A stretch of DNA of 35,133 nucleotides, taken from positions 1 to 35,133 of the forward strand of contig NZ_JAAFYZ010000098.1 of NCBI RefSeq assembly GCF_018274385.1, read 5' to 3'. The notes below the pieces were generated by a model that was not told the DNA's origin, searched no databases, and saw only the letters and a list, made by a program, of their open reading frames with translations. Source of the DNA: Catenulispora pinistramenti (GTDB taxonomy: Bacteria > Actinomycetota > Actinomycetes > Streptomycetales > Catenulisporaceae). Made by a program: the position numbers and the translations under genes. This document shows positions 8,330-14,467 of this stretch, one piece after another. The first letter of the stretch is position 1. The number at the start of each line of letters is the position of its first letter.

Positions 8330-9802
8330 ATGGTGAACCGGACTCGAGGGACGACCCTCGGGATGGTGGGGGTGCCGACCGTGTTGGACGCAGGCGTCGC
8401 GATAACCGGAGTCGGGGTTGAGCAGGACACGTCCTCCTCGACCCGGACTTCGGCGGCACTGGCCCTGGTCACGACGGTCGGCTACGCGGTGTTCTCGCTG
8501 CGGCGGCACGCGCTGTTCCGGTCCAACGCCTACGACTTGGGCATCTTCGGGCAGAGCGTGCGCTCCTACGCCGCCGGCCACCTGCCGGTGTCGACGATCA
8601 GGTCCGACAGCGCGCCGTCGGGGCCTTGGGGACACGGGTTTCCGCTGTTGGGCGACCACTTCTCGCCGATCGTGGCCGTGCTGGGGCCGTTGTATCGGCT
8701 GTGGCCGCACATCGAGTTGCTGCTGATCGCTCAGTCCGCGTTGGTGGGTTTCTCAGTGTTCGTCGTCGCCCGTCGCGCCGCTCCGCATTGGTGGATTCCC
8801 GTCGCGTACGCGATGAGCTGGGGTTTGCAGCAGCTCGTCAACTTCGACTTCCACGAGGCCGCGTTCGCGGTGCCGCTGATCGCGTTGGCGTTGGACGCCT
8901 ACTTGGCTGGGCGGTGGGCCGCGTGCGCGTGGTGGGCGTCGGGCCTGTTGCTGGTCAAGGAGGACATGGGGCTGACGATCGCCGTGCTCGGGCTGCTGAT
9001 CTGGCGGCACGACCGCCGGGTCGGACGGGTGCTGTGTGTGGTGGGGCCGGTCGCGACGGCGTTGTTGGTGCTGGTGGTCGTCCCGCATTTCAACCCGCAG
9101 CATGTGTATCCGTATCTGCAGAGCAGCGGGCGGCAGTCGTCCGGCGCCTCCGCGCTGTCGAAGCCCTGGCTGATACCGGTTCACTTGGTCTGGCCGCTGG
9201 TCAAGCTGAAGACGCTGGCGATGCTGCTGGTCCCGACCGCGTTCCTCGCGCTGCGCAGTCCGCTGATCCTGCTGGCCGTCCCCGACCTGTTGCTCCGCTT
9301 CACTTCGGGCGACCACATGTACTGGGACACCGACTACCACTACTCGGCGATCCTGATGCCGATCGTGTTCTTCGCGCTGATCGACGCCCTCCAGCGGGGG
9401 CCGGTTCCGTTTCGGTGGCTGGCGCGGCGGCTGCCGGCCGCGGTGATGGCGGCGGCGGTCGCCCTCATCGCACTGTCACCATTGCGCACCGCGTTCAGTC
9501 CGGCGTTCTGGCACGACGGTCCGCGGACCGCTTCCGCGCGGCAGGCCGTCGCGCTGGTACCTGAGGGGGCGCGCGTCGCGGCCAGCAGCCCGCTGGCCCC
9601 GCATTTGACGGACACGGCGCGGGTGTATCTGGCCACTGACACCGTGTTCGCGCATGCGGAGTTCGACTGGCTGGTGCTGGATACCGGTGCCGACGACTGG
9701 CTCTCGCACTCCGCGAGGATTCTGGATCAGGCGCGGAGTGCGGGGTTTCAGCAGGTGTACAGCAGGGCTGGGTATGTGGTGGAGCGGCGCGGGGGCGGGT
9801 GA
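8330..9802 (+). CDS. DUF2079-type polytopic membrane protein
   Basis: 490 aa with many hydrophobic helices (for example near residues 40-57, 125-150, 180-200, 215-235, 245-262, 295-325 and 380-398). It carries the signature of DUF2079 proteins: a FRSNAYDLGIFGQ segment, GDHFSPI, NFDFHEAAFAVPL and LLVKEDMGL. The family is predicted to resemble membrane glycosyltransferases, but its function is unknown. The start is uncertain: ATG at 8330 directly follows an AGCAGG sequence with little spacing, while GTG at 8333 or ATG at 8362 are possible. It ends 14 bp from the convergent ArsR-type gene and no operon partner is evident. Confidence 0.85.
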   Translation: MVNRTRGTTLGMVGVPTVLDAGVAITGVGVEQDTSSSTRTSAALALVTTVGYAVFSLRRHALFRSNAYDLGIFGQSVRSYAAGHLPVSTIRSDSAPSGPWGHGFPLLGDHFSPIVAVLGPLYRLWPHIELLLIAQSALVGFSVFVVARRAAPHWWIPVAYAMSWGLQQLVNFDFHEAAFAVPLIALALDAYLAGRWAACAWWASGLLLVKEDMGLTIAVLGLLIWRHDRRVGRVLCVVGPVATALLVLVVVPHFNPQHVYPYLQSSGRQSSGASALSKPWLIPVHLVWPLVKLKTLAMLLVPTAFLALRSPLILLAVPDLLLRFTSGDHMYWDTDYHYSAILMPIVFFALIDALQRGPVPFRWLARRLPAAVMAAAVALIALSPLRTAFSPAFWHDGPRTASARQAVALVPEGARVAASSPLAPHLTDTARVYLATDTVFAHAEFDWLVLDTGADDWLSHSARILDQARSAGFQQVYSRAGYVVERRGGG

Positions 9803-9816
9803 TCCGCGTGCTCCGC

Positions 9817-10611
9817 TCAGGCCCCCATCGGCAGCGGCTCGCCGGTCTCCAGCAGCGACTTCAAGCTGGCCACCACACTCGGCCAGCCCTGGCTCACCAT
9901 CTCGGCCAACGCCGATCCGGCCTCGAAGCCGTCGTGGACCACCGTCAGCTTCACGACCTCCGAGCCCTCCTCCTCGATGGTGAAGGTGACCTTCGAGCGG
10001 GACTCGCCCGCCAGCTTGGCGGTCAGCTCCTCGTCCCATTCGAAGCGTTTGCCGAGCTCGGGGGTGATGGCGTGCCAGGTGTAGGACAGGCGGCTGTAGG
10101 GATCGGCCTCCAGCACGACCTGCTCCGGGTCGCTGATCTGCACGCCGTGGTTGTCCCAGGTCATCGGGGCACCGGCGGACCAGTCGGTGGCGAACTCCGT
10201 GGACCAGTAGCGGCGCGTGAAGGCGGGCTCGGTCAGCGCCTGCCAGAGCTTCTGCGGGGTGGTGCGGATGTAGGTGCTGTAGACGAAGGTCGGCGCGTCC
10301 ATCGGATTGCCCTCCAAGGCGAGTTTCAGGTCTGCCAGGGCCTGCACCCTGGCCTGGTCGAAGCGGTTGATCCACCGGTGGGCGATCTCATGCACGGGCG
10401 CGGCGTTGAGGTAGTGCAGCTTCTCGCGGCCCTGCCGCACCGTGGTGACCAGCCCGGCCTCCTCCAGCACGGCGAGGTGCTTGCTGACGGACTGCCTGGC
10501 CATGTCCAGCCCCGCACACAACTCGCGCAACGTCTGCCCGTTGCGGGCGTTAAGCGAGTCGAGCAGCGCGCGGCGGCTCGGGTCGGCCAGTGCTTTGAAC
10601 ACTTCGTCCAT
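9817..10611 (-). CDS. ArsR-type HTH regulator fused to an SRPBCC (AHSA1-like) domain
   Basis: 264 aa. Residues 1-95 are a winged helix of the ArsR type (FKALADPSRRALLDSL, ARQSVSKHLAVLEEAGLV). Residues about 105-258 are an SRPBCC/AHSA1-like hydrophobic-pocket domain (FVYSTYIRTTPQKLWQALT through GWPSVVASLKSLLE). No cysteine pair for arsenic or metal sensing is obvious, so the SRPBCC half is the likelier ligand sensor (inference). Its own promoter has a palindrome embedded in the spacer, which indicates autorepression. Fusions of this type are common in actinobacteria, and I cannot name the ligand. Confidence 0.9.
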   Translation of the reverse strand: MDEVFKALADPSRRALLDSLNARNGQTLRELCAGLDMARQSVSKHLAVLEEAGLVTTVRQGREKLHYLNAAPVHEIAHRWINRFDQARVQALADLKLALEGNPMDAPTFVYSTYIRTTPQKLWQALTEPAFTRRYWSTEFATDWSAGAPMTWDNHGVQISDPEQVVLEADPYSRLSYTWHAITPELGKRFEWDEELTAKLAGESRSKVTFTIEEEGSEVVKLTVVHDGFEAGSALAEMVSQGWPSVVASLKSLLETGEPLPMGA

Positions 10612-10650
10612 GCGGCTCTCGCGGCTCCCGGTGGTGGTGGTTGTCGATAT

Positions 10651-10666
10651 GCAGCCTTTCGGCTGC
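10651..10666. promoter_or_regulatory. Second inverted repeat at the ArsR-SRPBCC transcription start
   Basis: GCAGCC-tttc-GGCTGC is an exact inverted repeat using the same GCAGCC half-site as the palindrome at 10678-10693. It lies over the expected transcription start. The shared half-site suggests that two dimers of one regulator bind across the promoter. Confidence 0.6.
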
Positions 10667-10670
10667 CTTT

Positions 10671-10700
10671 AATTTAGGCAGCCAGCTGGCTGCATGTCAA
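10671..10700 (-). promoter_or_regulatory. Promoter of the ArsR-SRPBCC gene with operator in the spacer
   Basis: On the minus strand, consensus TTGACA (10695-10700) is followed after 18 bp by TAAATT (10671-10676). The spacer contains the perfect 16-bp palindrome GCAGCCAGCTGGCTGC (10678-10693). A protein bound there would block RNA polymerase, as expected for an autorepressing ArsR-type protein. Confidence 0.8.
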
Positions 10701-10785
10701 GGCGGAAGCCGGATGCCGGAGAACGGCAGGGGTACTGAGATCGGTGATGAGGAGGGCTCGGACGGCCGGGCAGGCCGAGTTGTCA

Positions 10786-11691
10786 TCAGGTGAGCTGACC
10801 CCGAAAAGCCTCGTAACTCGCCGCCGCGCCGACCTCCGCGACCGAAAGACTCGCTGCGCGGATCGCCCTTTCGACCGCCGGGCGGAGTTCGAAGCCCTGC
10901 GCGAGGGCGGCCGCCAGGACGCCGACCAGGGCATCGCCCGCGCCGGTCGTGTCGCGGACGCGGGTCGGGCGCGGTGCGGGTAGGTGGTCCTCGCTATCGC
11001 GAGTGATGAGGACCGCGCCTGACGCGCCGAGCGTCACCAGCACTGATCGCGCGAGACCGCGTAGCTGTGGCGCCGCGGCCGTGACGTCGTGCACGGTCGC
11101 CAAGTCCGCGCCGAGGAGCTGGCCGGCCTCGATCTCGTTGACCACCAACGGATCGGCGTGGGCCAGCTCCGCGCCGAGGTCGTGGACCGGCGCCAGGTTC
11201 ACCACCGCGCGGACCCCGGCCTCGGCCGCCAGTCGCAGTGCGGCGCGGTTCACGCTTGGTGCCACCTCGCCTTGCAACACCAGCACTGCGGCGTCGTGAA
11301 GGGTGTCGCGATTCAGTGCCCGTTCGTCCAGGGCCTGATTCGCTCCGCCGATCACGATGATCTCGTTCTCCCCGGCCTCGCTCAGTATCACCAGGGCGCG
11401 GCCGGTCGCCGTCTTGTCGAGCCGGGCCACCAGGGACGTGTCGACGCCGTACTTCGCCAGTTGCTCAAGCACCGCCTCGCCCTGGGGGTCGGTACCCACC
11501 GCGCCGACGAGCGCCACTGTGCCGCCGGCCATCGCGGCGGCCACCGCCTGGTTCGCGCCCTTGCCGCCGAGGCCGGTGGCGCGCTCCCGGCCGAGCACCG
11601 TCTCGCCCGGTGTCGGCAACGCCGCCACCCCCACGACCTCGTCGACGTTGACGCTGCCGACCACGACCACCCGCTGCGGCTCCGGCTCCAC
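10786..11691 (-). CDS. rbsK: Ribokinase (PfkB family)
   Basis: 301 aa, GTG start. It phosphorylates D-ribose to ribose-5-phosphate with ATP. The PfkB signatures are clear: GGKGANQA (42-49), NEIE (185-188), and DTTGAGDALVG with catalytic base D253. Length is typical. Other PfkB sugar kinases are possible, but GGKGANQA together with the VGSVNVDEVV opening favours ribokinase. No ribose transporter or repressor gene is adjacent, so it appears monocistronic. The 261-bp gap to the divergent amidohydrolase holds no clear promoter. Separated half-matches to a GGAAAGCGCTTTCC operator appear near 11715 and 11880. Confidence 0.87.
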   Translation of the reverse strand: MEPEPQRVVVVGSVNVDEVVGVAALPTPGETVLGRERATGLGGKGANQAVAAAMAGGTVALVGAVGTDPQGEAVLEQLAKYGVDTSLVARLDKTATGRALVILSEAGENEIIVIGGANQALDERALNRDTLHDAAVLVLQGEVAPSVNRAALRLAAEAGVRAVVNLAPVHDLGAELAHADPLVVNEIEAGQLLGADLATVHDVTAAAPQLRGLARSVLVTLGASGAVLITRDSEDHLPAPRPTRVRDTTGAGDALVGVLAAALAQGFELRPAVERAIRAASLSVAEVGAAASYEAFRGQLT

Positions 11692-11952
11692 TGCTCAGTC
11701 CGATCCGATCTGCTGGGAAAGCGCGACGGGGACATCCGGCGCACCCTCCGATCATTGCGCCCCGCGCGCGTCTTGAACCCTCCGAGCGCTGCGACACGCG
11801 GCAACCGCACGGGCCTGGGCGGGGCTGCCGAGCCGCGTGTCGTCGCTCGGCCCGGGTGGCTCGTGACTCACCCGCGTCGAGCGCTTTCCATTCCCCGGGC
11901 TTATTGATGGCCCTCGAACATTCATTGGACGCATCAAAGCGGCGCGGCTTCG

Positions 11953-12888
11953 ATGGGCCTCATGCTGATCCGAGTCGCGACTGTCCAGTTCGAACCCCGC
12001 CCCGGGGACAAGGAGTACAATCTCGCGCGCGTCGAGCGCTTCGCCCGCGCCGCGGCCGAGGACGGCGTCCAGTTCGCCGCTCTTCCCGAGCTCTGCCTGG
12101 TCGGCAACCGGCACCTCACGAAGCGATCGGCCGAGGAACTACGCGCCATCGCAGAACCCGAAGACGGACCGTCGATCACCCGGGTGCGGAAGCTGGCGCA
12201 CCAGTTGGGGATCGGCATCGCGGTGGGATTGGTCGCCGAGCGGGGCGGCCTGCTGTTCAACGCCTACGCGGTCTGCCTGCCGGACGGCACCGTCCACATC
12301 CACCGCAAGCTGCACACCTCCGGCTACCCCGGCATCTCCGAGGGCGACGGCTACACGGTCTTCGACACGCCGTGGGGCGTGCGTGTCGGGGTCCTGATCT
12401 GCCTCGACAACAACATCGTGGAGAACGTGCGCACGACCGCGGTTCTCGGCACGCAGATCCTGTTGGCGCCGCACCAAACCGGCGGGACTCACACCATGGT
12501 CCCATTCGGCGAGAACCCGCTTCCGTCGTCGCTGTGGGAGAACCGCGCGGAGGACCCCGCTGCGGTCCGGGCCGCGTTCGACGGCCCGACCGGACGTGAC
12601 TGGCTGCTGCGCCACCTGCCGACCCGAGCCCACGACAACGGAATGTTCATCGTCTTCAGCAACGGCGTCGGCCGCGACGATGACGAGCTGCGCACCGGCG
12701 GCGCGATGGTCGTCGATCCCCGCGGCCAGATCCTCACCGAGAGCCGGTCCATCGAGGACGACATGGTCACCGCAGATCTCGATATGGACCTGGTCACCGG
12801 CTCGGTCGGGCGGTGGTGGATGAAAGCGCGGCGGCCAGAGCTCTACGCATCACTGGCCGCCGCACGATCCAGCGCCGGCTCTAGATGA
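11953..12888 (+). CDS. Carbon-nitrogen hydrolase (nitrilase superfamily)
   Basis: 311 aa. The catalytic Glu-Lys-Cys triad is visible: E46 in LPELCL, K119 in HRKLH and C150 in LICLDNN. The fold therefore is a nitrilase-superfamily amidase acting on a C-N amide or carbamoyl bond. The substrate is unknown. I do not see features that force N-carbamoylputrescine amidase, omega-amidase or beta-ureidopropionase, so it is left unnamed. ATG at 11953 and ATG at 11962 (MLIRVATVQFEP) are both possible starts, and neither has a strong ribosome site. It runs convergently towards the secreted beta-helix gene, with the large inverted repeat between them. Confidence 0.88.
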   Translation: MGLMLIRVATVQFEPRPGDKEYNLARVERFARAAAEDGVQFAALPELCLVGNRHLTKRSAEELRAIAEPEDGPSITRVRKLAHQLGIGIAVGLVAERGGLLFNAYAVCLPDGTVHIHRKLHTSGYPGISEGDGYTVFDTPWGVRVGVLICLDNNIVENVRTTAVLGTQILLAPHQTGGTHTMVPFGENPLPSSLWENRAEDPAAVRAAFDGPTGRDWLLRHLPTRAHDNGMFIVFSNGVGRDDDELRTGGAMVVDPRGQILTESRSIEDDMVTADLDMDLVTGSVGRWWMKARRPELYASLAAARSSAGSR

Positions 12889-12933
12889 TTGATTCCTGGG
12901 GGTACCGGCGCGAAACGGCACGCAGCCTCTGGC

Positions 12934-13511
12934 TATGTGGTTCGCGACGTGTCGGTCGGCGGGCGGGATCCGTTGGCGGGTGGAGTTTGCTGGGGCTGGG
13001 GTTTGTAGGCCGGGTTGCTGTTGGTGTGTGGGTTTCAAAGCTTTTTACGGCCTTCGGTCATAGTTGTACCGGTTCGGGGTTCGGGGTGGTGGGTGTGTTT
13101 GTCGGCTGCCGGTTCGCGCGTTCACAACCCCGCCCCACCTCAGGCCTCTTCAACTCCGGCAAGTCGAAGCAAGGGCAAAGGGCCAGATCAAGAGCAAGAT
13201 CAAGGGCAAACCCATGGTGAAGAGCCGGGCCTCCGGCGGGCCTCGGCAACCTCAGGGAAACTAGCGCGGTTCCCTCGGGTGGCCGGGTGAGTCTCAGCGG
13301 CTGCGGTCCCAGAGGTGGCTACGGTCCGTTCCCCTCGGTCGCGTCGTCAGCCCGATGGGTACAGCACCAGTGTCCGGGGGTAAAGTCCGCGCGCTTGCGG
13401 TCAGGCGGGCGAGCTGCGGTTTGTGATAGCGCGAACTTGACCCCCGGCCACCGGCACTGTAGGCGAAGCCCTGCCGACGCGACCGAGGGGAACGAACCGA
13501 AAACCGACCGG
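12934..13511. repeat. Left arm of large nested inverted repeat
   Basis: The sequence of this arm matches the reverse complement of 13802-14397. By eye I judge about 85-90% identity over most of the length with a few short indels. The outer edge is near ttcgcgacgtgtcggtcgg (from 12941) and the inner edge near ccgaaaaccgaccgg (ending 13511). It begins about 45 bp after the stop of the amidohydrolase. It contains a conserved hairpin AGGGAA/TTCCCT (13254-13275) and the facing 66-bp units at 13328-13493. Translations of the two arms resemble each other in several frames, which is what a DNA repeat gives, and not evidence for a gene. Confidence 0.92.
13328..13493. repeat. Facing pair of ~66-bp units inside the left arm
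   Basis: Unit A (13328-13394) starts GTTCCCCTCGGTCGCGTCG and ends in a gcgcgc tract. Unit B (13429-13493) is an imperfect reverse complement of the same sequence. The two are separated by 34 bp and could fold as a long hairpin. The related pair C/D is in the right arm. Confidence 0.88.
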
Positions 13512-13801
13512 AAGAATGGCAATCGAAGGGACCGACAACGCAGGTCGGCGATGCGGCTGCCGGTGAGGGTGCGGCGGGCCGGTGGTCGATTGGTCGGGAA
13601 CATGCCCGGGTGCGGTAGGCGGCATGCCTTGGCGCTGTGGCCAGGTCTATCTGTCATCCGGCGGCGGCGATCTCGGCGGCCAGACGAGCCCGCGCCCGCA
13701 AGCCCAGGATGCGCACCTTCGGGACTGCCGCGCTGCCAGTACCCTGACCGGCGGCCGAACTCGCCGAGCCGCCGGTACCGCACCCCCTGTTTTGTATTTC
13801 T
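13512..13801. other. Unique spacer between the inverted-repeat arms
   Basis: 290 bp that do not repeat each other. No transposase, recombinase or known RNA is recognisable. Reading frames crossing it continue into the repeated arms and have no convincing start, ribosome site or protein family. If the arms pair, this stretch forms the loop. Confidence 0.7.
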
Positions 13802-14397
13802 CCGGCCGGTTTTCGGTTCGTTCCCCTCGGTCGCGTCGGCAGGGCTTCGCCTACAGTGCCGGTGGCCGGGGGTCAAGTTCGCGCTGTGCGAAACCGCAGG
13901 TCAAATGCTCGACCGCCGCGCGCGGACTTTACCCCCGGACACCGGTGCTGTACCCATCGGGCTGACGACGCGGCCGAGGGGAACGGACCGCAACCACCCC
14001 ACAAACCGCCGCCGCTGAGACTGACCCGGCCACCCGAGGGAACCGCGCTAGTTTCCCTGAGGTTGCCGAGGCCCGCCGGAGGCCCGGCCCTTCACCACAG
14101 CCCTTGACCTTGACCTTCAGCTCTTGATCTTCAGCTCTTGATCTTGCCTGTGCCCTTGTTCCGACTTGCTGGAGTTGAAGAGGCCTGAGGCGGGGCGGGG
14201 TTGTGAACGCGGAAACCGGCAGCCGACAAACACAACTCGCCACCCCGAACCCCGAACCGGCACAACTATGACCGAAGGCCGTAAAAATCGCCTTTCAAAC
14301 CACAGCCCAACCGCAACCCGGCCCACAAACTCAAGCCCCCAGCAGACTCCACCCGCCAACGGATCCCGCCCGCCGACCGACATGTCGCGAATCACAT
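13802..14397. repeat. Right arm of large nested inverted repeat
   Basis: Inverted copy of 12934-13511, slightly longer because of small insertions, including extra copies of an agctcttgatctt-like run near 14120-14145. It conserves the AGGGAA/TTCCCT hairpin (14037-14058). Its outer edge lies about 70 bp from the stop of the convergent beta-helix gene. Part of it (about 14241-14335) recurs in degenerate form at 18453-18532. Confidence 0.92.
13820..13984. repeat. Facing pair of ~66-bp units inside the right arm
   Basis: Unit C (13820-13884) and unit D (13918-13984) repeat the A/B arrangement, separated by 33 bp. The four units therefore run + - + - through the element. C is nearly identical to the reverse complement of B, and D to that of A, as expected from the large inverted repeat. 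Confidence 0.88.
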
Positions 14398-14443
14398 CGC
14401 GAACCACATCGCGGACTCCCGCCCGAGCAAAGCGCGAACTCCC

Positions 14444-14458
14444 AGGCAAACGTTGCCT
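14444..14458 (-). terminator. Hairpin after the secreted beta-helix gene
   Basis: AGGCAA-ACG-TTGCCT is a perfect 6-bp stem with a 3-nt loop, 9 bp beyond the stop of the minus-strand gene at 14468. No U-tract follows, so it is a hairpin-type stop signal at best. Confidence 0.5.
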
Positions 14459-14467
14459 GACACGGCA

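Noticed and set aside
11715..11889. GGAAAGCGC and GCGCTTTCC half-sites near the ribokinase start as a LacI-type operator
   Set aside because: The halves are about 160 bp apart and neither site alone is a good palindrome; recorded only as a weak possibility.
12885..13220. Open frame resembling the one at 14117-14449 on the other strand
   Set aside because: The likeness follows from the inverted-repeat arms and is broken by a frameshift between copies. There is no sign of protein-level conservation.
13287..14018. Open frame of about 243 codons across the inverted repeat, and an opposing one at 13319-13876
   Set aside because: Both share peptide stretches such as SPADATEGNEPKT only because they read the two inverted copies. 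They lack ribosome sites, their composition is unlike a protein, and the frame is a by-product of GC-rich repeat DNA.
12934..14397. Insertion sequence or transposon
   Set aside because: No transposase, no short terminal repeats at the outer edges and no target duplication could be recognised. A non-autonomous element remains possible.
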